The translations under genes and the position numbers were made by a program. A stretch of 64,000 nucleotides of DNA from assembly GCA_022566735.1 (NCBI GenBank), contig JADFIG010000016.1:1-64000 (forward strand), given 5' to 3'. Source of the DNA: Pseudomonadota bacterium. Lineage in GTDB: Bacteria > Pseudomonadota > Gammaproteobacteria > Burkholderiales > Burkholderiaceae_C. Positions 1 to 9,501 of the stretch are shown here, piece after piece; within the stretch, counting starts at the first letter, position 1, and each line of letters starts with the position of its first letter. Below the pieces are notes generated by a model that had not been told where the DNA came from, ran no database searches, and saw only the letters and a program-made list of their open reading frames with translations.

Positions 1-49
1 GGCCGGCAAAGGCCATCGTCGCGATGATCAGGATGTCCAGCCAGTTCAC
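1..49 (-). CDS. CvpA-like membrane protein, first 16 codons only
   Basis: A GTG start at 49-47, overlapping the end of the lon fragment, opens a frame reading MNWLDILIIATMAFAG before the window edge. An N-W-L-D start followed by a hydrophobic stretch is typical of the colicin V production protein (CvpA) family of small inner-membrane proteins. The overlapping stop/start suggests translational coupling to lon. It belongs to the same non-Burkholderiales flank as lon. Only 16 residues are visible, so the family call is tentative. Confidence 0.45.
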   Translation of the reverse strand, partial: MNWLDILIIATMAFAG

Positions 50-50
50 A

Positions 51-788
51 TCAACATCCTGGGACTTGGGCAGGGGCTAGAGGGACCAGGGCAACGGCCA
101 GGACTTCATCCATGGTCTCAACAGGCACAAAGGTCAGCGTCCGCCGCACCTGTAACGGCACATCCCGCAGGTCCTTATCGTTCTTCTTGGGCAGGACAAA
201 GGTCTTGATCCCTGCCCGGTGGACGGCCAGCACCTTCTCCTTGATGCCGCCCACTTCCAGCACCCGGCCCCGCAGCGTCACCTCTCCGGTCATCGCCACG
301 TCCTTACGCACAGCCCTGCCCCCCAGGGCCGAGACCAGCGCCGTGGCCAGCGTGACGCCGGCGGAGGGCCCGTCCTTCGGCACCGCCCCGGCGGGGACGT
401 GGATATGGATGTTGTTCTTCTCAAACACCTTTGGCGGGAACTTAAAGCTCCTGGAACGGGCGCGGGCGTAGCTCAAGGCCGCCTGCGCAGACTCCTTCAT
501 GACATCGCCAAGGGAGCCCGTCAGAGTCAGGTCTCCCTTGCCGTCCACCACAGTGACCTCCACGGAAAGCACGTCCCCGCCAACTGCGGTTGTCGCAACG
601 CCGGTAGCCACGCCAACCTCGTCATGTTCCTCCGCCGCGCCCCAGGTGTACCGGGGCGGCCCCAGTGACTTCGCCAGGTATCCCGAAGATATCCGCGTGG
701 GCGGGCGCCCGCCATCGGCCACCGTCTTAGCCACCTTGCGGAACACGCCGCCTATCTCTCGCTCCAGGTTCCGCACGCCGGCTTCGCG
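51..788 (-). CDS. lon: Lon protease, C-terminal proteolytic domain only (3' fragment of a chimeric ORF)
   Basis: This is the last ~245 residues of a 1052-residue open frame whose first ~807 residues are an RND pump. It is the proteolytic domain of the ATP-dependent protease Lon: it begins at REAGVRNLERE, runs through EEHDEVGVATG, and contains the catalytic dyad Ser in KDGPSAG (codon 365-363) and Lys in GGIKEK (codon 236-234). The AAA+ and N-terminal domains are absent. The switch from CzcA to Lon falls in codons at about 765-791, where both families can read R-E-A-G-V-R. Lon and RND pumps share no biology that would explain a fusion, so this is most likely an assembly chimera. Downstream it overlaps a CvpA-like start. 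The donor lineage cannot be named from this fragment. Confidence 0.9.
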   Translation of the reverse strand, partial: REAGVRNLEREIGGVFRKVAKTVADGGRPPTRISSGYLAKSLGPPRYTWGAAEEHDEVGVATGVATTAVGGDVLSVEVTVVDGKGDLTLTGSLGDVMKESAQAALSYARARSRSFKFPPKVFEKNNIHIHVPAGAVPKDGPSAGVTLATALVSALGGRAVRKDVAMTGEVTLRGRVLEVGGIKEKVLAVHRAGIKTFVLPKKNDKDLRDVPLQVRRTLTFVPVETMDEVLAVALVPLAPAQVPGC

Positions 789-3209
789 CGAGATGCGCGT
801 GGGCCCCTGGCGCACCGACACCGTGGCCACCTGGGCCAGCGGCAGGCTGCCACCGTCGGGCAGGGCCAGCGGCAGGCGGCCGATGTCGTCGATGGCGCTG
901 CGATAAGGTTTGTCCAGGCGCAGGGTGATGTCGAGGTTGCGGCGCTCTTCGTAGAAAGCGTTGACCGGTGTGCCGCCCAGCGCGGTCTGCACCAGGGCGT
1001 TGAAGTCGGCGATGGCGATGCCATGGCGGGCCAGGCGGTCGCGGTCGGGCGTGATGGCGACCTCGCTCTGGCCATTGATGCGGATGGCCTCGACGTCGGC
1101 CGCACCGCGGATGCCCTTCAGCACGCTGACCACCTGGTCGGCCTTCTGGGTCAGCACGTCCAGGTCGGGGCCGAAGATCTTCACCGCCAGCTCGCCCTTG
1201 CCGCCAGACAAAGCCTCCTCGACGTTGTCTTCGATGACCTGGCTGAAGTTGGGGTGCACGCCGGGCAGGGCGTCCATGCGCGAGGCGATGTCCTCGATCA
1301 GCGCGTCCTTGTTGCCGAAACGCCAGCTGTGGTGGTCCTGCAGGTCCGCCAGCATCTCGATGCTGTTGGGGCCTTTCGGGTCGGTGCCATCGTCCGGGCG
1401 GCCGATGTGGCTGACCACGCGGCGCACCTCGGGGGTGTCGATCAGCACCTGGCGCAGGCGCTTTTCCACATCCCGTGTGACCTCGATGCTGCTCGACGGC
1501 GGCAGGCTCAGGGTGATCCAGAGGTTGCCTTCGTCGAGCTTGGGCAGGAACTCGCTGCCCAGCACCGTCATCAGTGCCAGCGCCGAGGCCAGCGCCGCCA
1601 GCGAACCCGCCAGCACGGACTTGCGGTGGCTCAGGCAGGCTCGCAGCAGGGCCTCGTAGCGGGCCTTGAGCGCGTCCATCCAGGGCAGGTGCTGCTCCAG
1701 CAGGTTGCGCTTTTGCAGCAGGAAGGCCAGCGCGGTCGGCACCCAGCTGAGCGTCAGCAGCACGGCCCCGGCCAGCGCGAAGGACAGCGTGAAGGCCATC
1801 GGCGAGAAGATCTTGCCCTCGACGCGCTGGAACGTGAAGATCGGCAGGAAGGCCAGGATGATGATGGCCTTGGAGAACACGATGGGCCGGCCCATGCCGG
1901 TGGCCGTCTGGCGCAGCGCGCTCAGGCGGTGGATGCCGTCGCGCTTGTGCTCGCCCTCGGCAGCCTCCAGCGTCAGGCGCACCATGAGCGCCTCGACCAG
2001 CACCACGGCCGAGTCGATGATGATGCCGAAGTCCACCGCGCCCAGCGAGATCAGGTTGGCCGACATGCCGCGCAAATGCATCAGCGTGAAGGCGCACAGC
2101 AGCGCCAGCGGGATGACGCTGGCCACGATCAGGGCCGCGCCCCAGTTGCGCAGGAACACGACCAGGATGGCCACCACCAGCACCGCGCCCACCAGCATGT
2201 TCTCGGTGACGGTGTGCACGGTGTGCTCGATGAGGTCGCGGCGATCGTAGATGCGCTCCAATGTGACGCCTGGCGGCAGGTGCGCCGGCAGCACGGCCAG
2301 CGCCTGTTGCAGCGCGGCGATGACCTTGGCCGGGTCCTGGCCGCGGGTCATGTCGACGATGCCTTCGACGATGTCGTCCTGCTTGTCCAGGGTGACGATG
2401 CCCGAGCGCTCTTTCTCTCCATAGGCCACGTCGGCCAGGTCGCCCACGGTCACCGGCTGGCCATCGCGCGACAGCACGGCGGTGCGACGGATGTCGTCCA
2501 GCGAGCGGTACAGACCGAGCGAACGCACCACCAGGGCCTCGTCGCCGCGGCGCAGGATGCCGCCACCGCCATTGGCGCTGTTGCGCGTCAGGGCATCTTG
2601 CAGCTGCTGCAGGGTCACGCCATAGCGCTCCAGCGCTTGCGGCCGCGCGCGCACCTGGATTTCCTTGAGCGCACCGCCGATGGTGACGACGTCGGCCACG
2701 CCGGGCACGCGCCGGATGGCCGGACGCACCACCGTGTCTTGCAGGGTGCGCAGATCGGCCAGGGACATGCCTGCCGGCCCCTTGACGGTGTAGCGGTAGA
2801 CCTCGCCCACCGCCGTGGTCAGGGGCGCCAGCTGCGGCGTCACGCCCGGCGGCAGTTGCGCGTTCTGCAGCTTTTCCAGCACCTGCTGGCGGGCGAAATA
2901 GTCGTCGGTGCCATCGGCAAACAGCAGCGTCACCACCGACAGGCCGGTCATGGAGATGGAGCGCAGCTGCGTGATGCGGGGCACGCCGCTCATCTCCACC
3001 TCGATGGGTTTGGAGATGGCGCGCTCGACCTCTTCGGGCGCGCTGCCTGGCAGCTGGGTGATGATCTGCACCTGCACGTCCTGCACGTCGGGGAAGGCTT
3101 CCACTGGCAGGTTGAGCACGGCGTAGGCACCCACGCCCAGCAGCGCCAGGATGGACAGCAGCATGAACAGGCGCTGCGTCAGCGCGAATCGAACGATGCG
3201 GTCGAGCAT
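779..3209 (-). CDS. czcA: Heavy-metal RND efflux pump (CzcA family), truncated at its 3' end
   Basis: Inner-membrane proton/metal antiporter of the heavy-metal efflux (HME) RND family. The N-terminus has the usual LPVEAFPD...PGSAPEEVE pattern. TM4 carries DFGIIIDSA at residues 393-400, the DFGxxxD signature of divalent-cation pumps (Co/Zn/Cd/Ni) rather than the CusA copper type. About 807 residues are present, where the family usually has 1020-1060, so the last part of the second periplasmic loop and the C-terminal membrane helices are missing. They are replaced in frame by Lon sequence. The start ATG at 3209 lies 3 bp after the adaptor gene's stop, giving an operon czcC-czcB-czcA on the minus strand. 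The true gene is probably intact in the organism, with the truncation coming from the chimeric junction. Confidence 0.9.
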
Positions 3210-3212
3210 GTC

Positions 3213-4367
3213 TCAGCGCCCCGTGGCGAGTTCGGCGTCCAGCAGCAGGGCGCCCTTGGTGACCACGTGCTGGCCTGCCGCCACGCCTTGCGCGATGTAG
3301 CTGCTGTCACGGCCCCGCAACGCCAGCGTCACCGCGGTTTTTTGCAGGACGCCGGGCGAGCGCTCGACGAACACGAAGCTCTGCAAACCGGTGGTGACCA
3401 GCGCGCTGTTGGGCACCAGCACGGCCGCCACGCCACCATCGGGCAGCGGCGACAGGCGCACGAACATCTCGGCACGGGCCTGGGCAGGCGCCGACGCCAG
3501 CCGGGCGCGCACCGGCACGCGGTGGGAGTGCGGGTCCATCACCACACCCACGCTGCGGATGCGGCCCTCCATGGCGGGCAGGGCTTCGTCGTCGCTGCCG
3601 ATGCGCACGGCCTGGCCGACATGCAGCTGCCGCGCCTGGGCCTCGGGCACGTCGGCCAGCACGTCCAGGCGCGCCGGGTCGGTGATGACGAAGGCCGGAT
3701 CGCTGGCATCGGCACGCCATTCCTGGCCGGGGTTGATATGGCGTTCGGACACCACGCCGTCGATCGGCGCGCGCAGGGCGAAGCGGCCATCAACGCTGCC
3801 CCCACCAGCGCCCAGCGCTCGCATGTGCGCAGCGGCACGGGCCACCTCGGCCTGGGCAGCGCGCGCATCGGCCTGGGCGGCTTCGAGCTCGCGGGTGGCC
3901 ACCACGCCGGCGTCGAGCAGGCGCTGGCTGCGGTGCCAGGCCGCGGTCTTGACCTCCTGGTCGGCCTGGGCCTTGCGCAGATCGGCCACGGCGGTGTCGT
4001 AGTCCGGGGCTTGCAGCCAGGCCAGCACCTGGCCGGCCTTGACGGTCTGGCCCAGTTGCACGGGGATGTCGGTGACGCGGCCGGCCACGGGGCTGAAGAG
4101 GCGCACGGTGTGGTCCTCATCGGCCACCAGGCGCGCAGGCAGGGGCTCCATCAAGGGCGGCACGGCGGCGCTCACGGCCTGCACGCTGAGGTAGGCCAGT
4201 TGCGGCGAGCCCGCGGCATAGCGCAGCTCGCCCGGCGCGGCTTGCACGGCCGGCGCCACGGCCTGGCTGGTCTCGGTGGCACGCGCCAGGTGTTGCACGA
4301 CGCCATGGGCGGACACGGCGGCCGCCAGTCCGAGGGCGGCATACAGGGGGAGGGAGGAGGGCTTCAC
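3213..4367 (-). CDS. RND efflux periplasmic adaptor (CzcB/CusB-type membrane fusion protein)
   Basis: A 384-residue periplasmic adaptor that links the inner-membrane RND pump to the outer-membrane channel. An N-terminal hydrophobic segment (residues ~6-22) anchors or exports it. A biotinyl-lipoyl-like half motif (FSPVAGRVTDIPVQLGQTV, residues ~90-108), a coiled-coil hairpin rich in Ala, Glu and Gln, and a second half motif (APIDGVVSERHINPGQ) follow, then beta-barrel and membrane-proximal domains. No His-rich metal-binding extension is seen. The start is GTG at 4367, overlapping the channel gene's TGA by 4 bp, so translation is probably coupled. The substrate is inferred to be a divalent metal from the DFG motif of the downstream pump. 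Confidence 0.88.
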   Translation of the reverse strand: MKPSSLPLYAALGLAAAVSAHGVVQHLARATETSQAVAPAVQAAPGELRYAAGSPQLAYLSVQAVSAAVPPLMEPLPARLVADEDHTVRLFSPVAGRVTDIPVQLGQTVKAGQVLAWLQAPDYDTAVADLRKAQADQEVKTAAWHRSQRLLDAGVVATRELEAAQADARAAQAEVARAAAHMRALGAGGGSVDGRFALRAPIDGVVSERHINPGQEWRADASDPAFVITDPARLDVLADVPEAQARQLHVGQAVRIGSDDEALPAMEGRIRSVGVVMDPHSHRVPVRARLASAPAQARAEMFVRLSPLPDGGVAAVLVPNSALVTTGLQSFVFVERSPGVLQKTAVTLALRGRDSSYIAQGVAAGQHVVTKGALLLDAELATGR

Positions 4368-5695
4368 GGGGTGGGCACCGAAGGGTCTTGGATCAGGGTC
4401 AGGCGGCTGAGCGCCTTGGCGAAATCGGCCTGGGCCTGGGCGGTGTCGAGCTCGGCCGTGTGGGCCACACGGCGGGCGTCCAGCACGTCCTGCAGGGCCA
4501 TGGCGCCTTGCCAGCGGGCGAACTCCGTCGCCTTGACGGCGTCTTGCGCCTGCGGCAGGAGGTGCTGGCGCAAGCGCTCGGCGCGCGCGCCTGCCGTGCG
4601 CAAGGCCGAGCGCAACACGGCCTGCTCGGCCAGGGCATCGGCGCGCACGCGCTCAAGAGCGGATTGCGCATCGGCCTGGGCCACCAGGGCACGTGCCAGC
4701 GGGCCTTGCTGGCGCCCCTCCATCCCCAGCGGGATGGCCAGGCCCACGCCCCACATCCGCTCACCGGTGGGCGGGTAGTGCTCGAACTGAACAGAGACGG
4801 TCACGTCGGCGGATGTCTGCGCCTGCGCCAAGGCCACGGCCGCATCGGCCTGTTCCAGCCGCTGCTGTGCCGCCTGGACGTCCGCGCGCCGGCTCAGCCA
4901 GGCCTCGCCGTCGCCGTGGTCCTGGCTGTCGGAGGCGGCCACCGACGCCTGGGCTGCGTCGGGCCAGGCTTGGCTCGCGTCCGGCAAGTCGGCCTGGCGT
5001 GGCATGGTTTGGGGCGATGCGGCCGCCCCCACCGACAGCAGGCGGGCCAGCGCCCAGCGGGCCTCCTGCCATTGCTGTTCGCTGGCGCCCAACTCGCTGG
5101 CGGCGCGCTCGGCCTCGACGGCCAGACGGGTGGCTTCCAGTCGGGACAGGTCGCCCTGCTTGAGCCGCTCCTGCGCCAGCTTGCTGGACGCCAGGCTGAT
5201 GTCCGCATTGCGTTGCGCGATGTCACGGCGCACCTGGGCCAGCTTCAGGTCCCAGTACGCCTGGGCTGCGGTTTGCTGCTGCGCCAGCACCGTGCGCGCC
5301 AGCTCCGCGTCGGCCGCACGCTGGGCGGCCTGCGCTGCCTGGGAGCGCAGCTCGCGTTTGTGGCCGCGCTCGATGGGCTGGTCCAGCCGCACGATGGTGT
5401 CGATGGGTCGCGACCACAGGCCGCCGTGGCCCATGTTCTGCGGGTTGATGGCCTGGCTGAGCACGCTGAGTTGGGGCGGCGGTGTCACGCGCGCGGTCTG
5501 GACATCGGCCTGAGCGGCTTGCACCGCACGGCGCGCCGAAGCCACCTCGCGGTTGGCGTCGGCCACACGCTGCAGGGCTTCGTTCAAGGTCATCGCGCCA
5601 CTGGTGCCGGGTGCCAGCAGGCACAGCCCCAGGGCGATGCCGGCACTCAGCGCGGCATGGCGCGACCAGGACAAGAAGGGAGGGGCGGTTCGCAT
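4364..5695 (-). CDS. TolC-like outer-membrane efflux channel (CzcC type)
   Basis: About 443 residues. An N-terminal signal peptide (hydrophobic core AGIALGLCLLAPGTSG) precedes long Ala/Gln/Arg-rich alpha-helical repeats typical of outer-membrane factors (for example LNEALQRVADANREVASARR). Two such helical-hairpin halves are visible, as in TolC/CzcC proteins. It would form the outer-membrane exit duct of the metal pump encoded just downstream. ATG at 5695 is preferred; a TTG at 5701 is also in frame. It is the first gene of the czcCBA-like operon and is divergent from the response regulator, so the ~140-bp gap at 5696-5837 should hold both promoters. No convincing metal-regulator box was identified there. 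Confidence 0.85.
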   Translation of the reverse strand: MRTAPPFLSWSRHAALSAGIALGLCLLAPGTSGAMTLNEALQRVADANREVASARRAVQAAQADVQTARVTPPPQLSVLSQAINPQNMGHGGLWSRPIDTIVRLDQPIERGHKRELRSQAAQAAQRAADAELARTVLAQQQTAAQAYWDLKLAQVRRDIAQRNADISLASSKLAQERLKQGDLSRLEATRLAVEAERAASELGASEQQWQEARWALARLLSVGAAASPQTMPRQADLPDASQAWPDAAQASVAASDSQDHGDGEAWLSRRADVQAAQQRLEQADAAVALAQAQTSADVTVSVQFEHYPPTGERMWGVGLAIPLGMEGRQQGPLARALVAQADAQSALERVRADALAEQAVLRSALRTAGARAERLRQHLLPQAQDAVKATEFARWQGAMALQDVLDARRVAHTAELDTAQAQADFAKALSRLTLIQDPSVPTP

Positions 5696-5837
5696 GGGCA
5701 AAGGAACGCAAGGGATCAGGAGGCAGGGGCCCGCGGGCCGGTGCTTGGTGGCACACTCATCGTTTGCCGCGCAGTGTGCGCAACCGAGCTTTCTTCAACC
5801 TTTCTGCCTTTCCACGCGTCTGTTCACGCGTCTGCTC

Positions 5838-6505
<668 letters not shown>

Positions 6506-6509
<4 letters not shown>

Positions 6510-7927
6510 GCCGGCCTCCCTCGCCACACAGCGACCAGCTCAGCCTGCGCCGTGGTCTCATCGTGCGCCTGGGCGTGCTGATGCTCGTGCTGGCAGCGAT
6601 CAGCTCGGTGGCGGTCTACCAGCTCTCGCTGCGCTTCAGCGACGAAGCCTACGACGAGTGGCTGCAGGACTCGGCCCGCTCCCTGTCCTTCCTCGTGCGC
6701 GAGCGGGACGGCCATGTGCAGGTCGAACTGCCCTCGGGCACCTTGCGCGCCATGCTCTGGGACGCCCACGACCTCGTGCTGTTCCGCATCGACAGTGCCC
6801 GCGAAGGCTTCATCGCCGGGCAGCGCGACCTGGTGTTCCGGCCCGACACGCCCGACGAGCGCCGCAGCTTCGGCGTGGTCACGGTCGACGGCCGCGAGCT
6901 GCGCGTGGTGCGCCTCGTGCGCCACGACCTCATCCCCGGGGACGTCATCACCCTCACCGTGGGCGAGACCCTGCACAAGCGCCACCGCCTGGCCTCGCGC
7001 GTGCTGGGCACGGTGATGGCGGTCAGCGCCGTGCTGGCCCTGCTGTCGATCCTGCTGACACGGGACGCCGTCACGCGGGGCTTGCGCCCCCTGGTGGACC
7101 TGGCCCAGGGCATCCAGCGGCGGGCCAAGGGCGACCTCACACGCCTGCCCGACACCCGCACCAGCTGGGAGCTGCAGACCTTCACCCAGGCCATCAACGA
7201 GTTGCTGCACCAGCTCGACGACGCCGTGGCCTGGCAGCGGCGTTTCGTGGCCGATGCCGCCCACCAGCTGCGCACCCCGCTGGCCGCCTTGAAGGTGGAG
7301 CTGGAACACGCTTTGCGCGAGTCCGACCCGGCGCGCCACCAGCAGGCCCTGCAACACCTGCAAGGCGGCATCGACCGGCTGTCCCGCATCACCCAGCAGC
7401 TGCTGACCCTGGCGCGCGCCGAGCCCGGCGCCCTGTCGTCGCTGAGCTTCAAGCCCCTGGACCTGGCCGCACTGGCCCGCGAGGCCGCACAGCGCTTCAT
7501 CCCCCTGGGCCTCAAGAACGGGATCGACCTCGGGTTCGAAGGCGATGTCGCCATGCCCGTGCGCGGTGACGCCTTGCTGCTGGAGCAGGCCGTGGGCAAC
7601 CTCGTCGACAACGCGTTGCGCTACGCCGGCCGGGGGGCGACGGTCACCGTGCGGGTTGCGGCCACGCCAGACCTCGTCCTGCTGACCGTGGAGGACGACG
7701 GCCCCGGCGTGCCGGAGGCCGAGTTGCCCCGCCTCACCGAGCGCTTCCACCGCCTGCAGGACAGCCCGGGTGGCGGCTCCGGCCTGGGCCTGGCCATCGT
7801 CCAGGAAATCGCGCGCCTGCATGGCGGCGAGCTCAGCCTGTCGGGGGTGTCGCCCCACGGGCTGGCCGTGACCTTGCGCCTGCCGCGGTGGGCCGCGCTG
7901 CTGCCGCCCACCGCGTCGGCAGAATGA
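6506..7927 (+). CDS. Sensor histidine kinase (TctE/QseC type)
   Basis: A 473-residue membrane kinase paired with the preceding regulator. TM1 is at ~17-40, then a ~120-residue periplasmic region of the kind found in TctE-like kinases (2CSK_N type), TM2 at ~165-186 and a HAMP-like linker. The H-box FVADAAHQLRTPLAA carries His253. The ATPase domain shows the N-box NLVDNALRYA and the G-boxes VEDDGPGVP and GGGSGLGLAIV. No metal-binding His/Cys cluster is evident in the periplasmic part, so what it senses is unknown. Location beside a metal RND operon suggests metal stress, while its family often senses tricarboxylates. Confidence 0.9.
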
Positions 7928-8001
7928 CCTCCGTGGCATTGAGGACATTCGGGGAGTGAGCGACAATGCTGCTCTGCAGCAAATCGTTCTCGTCTCGTTC
8001 C

Positions 8002-8457
8002 ATGCCCATCACTTCCACGCGGCGCATCAACGTCGTCCAGCAGTTCGTTCGCCTCGGTTTTGGCGACCACCTGGACGCGGATGCGCCTTTTTACTCCGGG
8101 GATTTCCTCACCCAGGAGCTGACCACCACCGAAGCGCAAGCCGCCATGAGCGTCCTGCCACGCATCAACACCTTCGCAGGCGTGCAGGTGGCCGGTGGCC
8201 TGGACCGTTTCCGCGGGGAGGTGAGGGGCTGGAAGTTCGGCCGTGCCGGCACGCCGGTGCTCCACGTGCTCCTGCCATTCTGGACGCACCAGGTTGAAGA
8301 GCGCCACGCCGCCAGCCCGGTCGGCTCACCCGTGCAGGACACCGATCACCGCGCCTTGCTGGAGCGCTTGCGCCACACCCTGGTCGACGAGCTGGACGCT
8401 TTCGACTTCCTCGCCGTGGACGACACCGACCACGTCTGGCGCGCCCGCTGGCGCTGA
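8002..8457 (+). CDS. Hypothetical protein, 151 aa
   Basis: I do not recognise this protein. The frame is open from 7966, but MPITSTRRINVVQQF at 8002 looks like the natural start. It is soluble, with no signal peptide, membrane segment or Cys cluster. It is mixed charged/aromatic, with a GWKFGRAGTPVLHVLLPFW stretch in the middle and an acidic C-terminal part (VDELDAFDFLAVDDTD). It sits between the two-component pair and the convergent sulfur-transport genes, with 15 bp to the latter's stop. Reading-frame quality and GC-rich third positions support it being real. Confidence 0.6.
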   Translation: MPITSTRRINVVQQFVRLGFGDHLDADAPFYSGDFLTQELTTTEAQAAMSVLPRINTFAGVQVAGGLDRFRGEVRGWKFGRAGTPVLHVLLPFWTHQVEERHAASPVGSPVQDTDHRALLERLRHTLVDELDAFDFLAVDDTDHVWRARWR

Positions 8458-8472
8458 CATCGCCGCGCCGTC

Positions 8473-8961
8473 TCAGCGCCTGTCTGTGCGTCGTTGCAGC
8501 CAGGCGCCCGCCAGCATCGCGGGCACGAAAACCCACGTCTCGCTGTTGCCCGCCAGCAGGCTGGTCAGCGCCGGGCCCGGGCAATAGCCGGCCAGCCCCC
8601 AGCCGATGCCGAACAGCGCCGCGCCAAGCAGCAAGCGGCTGTCGATCACCTTGTTTTGCGGCACGTGGAACAGGTCGCCGCACACCGGGGCCTGGCGGCG
8701 CAGCACCATGCGGAAGCTGATCACCGTCACGCCGACGGCGCCACCCATCACGAAAGCCAGGCTGGGGTTCCAGTCACCGGCCACGTCGAGGAAGGCTTGC
8801 ACGGTCAGCGGGCTGGCCATGCCGGACAGGGTCAGGCCCCATCCGAACACCAGGCCCGCCAGCAAGGCCACGGCAAAGCCCAGCCAGGCCGTGCGCGCCG
8901 GGACATGCGGGGCAGGGTGGTGGCTGTGGTGATGGTGGTGGGCGTGGGAATGTGTGCTCAT
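8473..8961 (-). CDS. YeeE/YedE-family sulfur transport protein, second subunit
   Basis: About 162 residues. A striking His-rich cytosolic head (MSTHSHAHHHHHSHH) precedes four to five predicted membrane helices, with the family motif GYCPGPALTSL near the C-terminus. Paired half-size YeeE/YedE proteins are thought to import thiosulfate or related sulfur species using conserved Cys residues. Here the Cys in GYCPG is the candidate. The start was chosen at ATG 8961; the open frame extends further upstream but overlaps the partner gene. It lies 11 bp after the partner's stop, so they form a two-gene operon. The His-rich tail could bind metal, which is speculative. Confidence 0.82.
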   Translation of the reverse strand: MSTHSHAHHHHHSHHPAPHVPARTAWLGFAVALLAGLVFGWGLTLSGMASPLTVQAFLDVAGDWNPSLAFVMGGAVGVTVISFRMVLRRQAPVCGDLFHVPQNKVIDSRLLLGAALFGIGWGLAGYCPGPALTSLLAGNSETWVFVPAMLAGAWLQRRTDRR

Positions 8962-8972
8962 GCCGAACTCCT

Positions 8973-9404
8973 TCACAGACCGAAGACGTGACGTGCCAGG
9001 TAGACGGTGAGGGCGCCGGTGGCCATGAAGGTCAGCACCGAGGCCAGCGATCGCACGGACAGGCGGCCCAGGCCGCACACGCCGTGGCCGCTGGTGCAAC
9101 CGCTGCCCAGCGAGGTGCCCCAGCCCACCAGCAAACCGCTGATCACCAGCAGGGGCACGTTGGCCGTGCGCGCGGGCGCCAGCGGAGCGCCCGTCCATTG
9201 CGTCCAGATCGCGCCCGCAGCCACCAGGCCTGCGACAAAGCCCACGCGCCAGAGGTTGGCGGTGTTCCAGTTGGGGCGGTCCATCAGGCCGAAGGTGATG
9301 CCGCTGATGCCGGCGATGCGGCCGATGCCGGCCAGCAGCAGCACCGAGGCAGCGCCGATCAGGAGGCCGCCCAGCAGGGCGGGCAGGAAGTCAGTCAGGC
9401 TCAT
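8973..9404 (-). CDS. YeeE/YedE-family sulfur transport protein, first subunit
   Basis: About 143 residues, almost entirely hydrophobic, with the family signature GSGCTSGHGVCGLGRLS containing two Cys residues that line the transport path in thiosulfate transporters of this family. The start is set at ATG 9404 (MSLTDFLPAL), with a purine-rich ribosome site (AAGGAAAT) just upstream. It leads the operon with the second YeeE/YedE gene. A CstR/CsoR-like palindrome lies 48 bp upstream at 9452-9467, suggesting control by a persulfide- or metal-sensing repressor not encoded in this window. Confidence 0.85.
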   Translation of the reverse strand: MSLTDFLPALLGGLLIGAASVLLLAGIGRIAGISGITFGLMDRPNWNTANLWRVGFVAGLVAAGAIWTQWTGAPLAPARTANVPLLVISGLLVGWGTSLGSGCTSGHGVCGLGRLSVRSLASVLTFMATGALTVYLARHVFGL

Positions 9405-9451
9405 GGTGTCATTTCCTTGGGCACGCACCTCCAGGGAAGGAAGTGCATTGC

Positions 9452-9467
9452 ATACCCCCTAGAGTAT
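9452..9467. promoter_or_regulatory. Candidate CstR/CsoR-type operator upstream of the sulfur-transport pair
   Basis: The sequence ATACCCCCTAGAGTAT is an imperfect inverted repeat (ATAC...GTAT) with a C-rich half, resembling operators of the CsoR/CstR repressor family, which often control YeeE/YedE, rhodanese and persulfide-detoxification genes. It lies about 48 bp before the first YeeE/YedE start on the minus strand, where a promoter would be expected. No CsoR-family gene is present in the window, so the assignment rests on motif shape and context alone. Confidence 0.45.
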
Positions 9468-9501
9468 ATGGGCGCCCTCGGAAAATTGCCAGTGGCCGGG
9501 C

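Noticed and set aside
51-3209. A genuine novel RND-Lon fusion protein
   Set aside because: The pump lacks its last membrane helices and Lon lacks its ATPase, so neither half would work. The join lies at a short string shared by both families, as expected of an assembly crossover.
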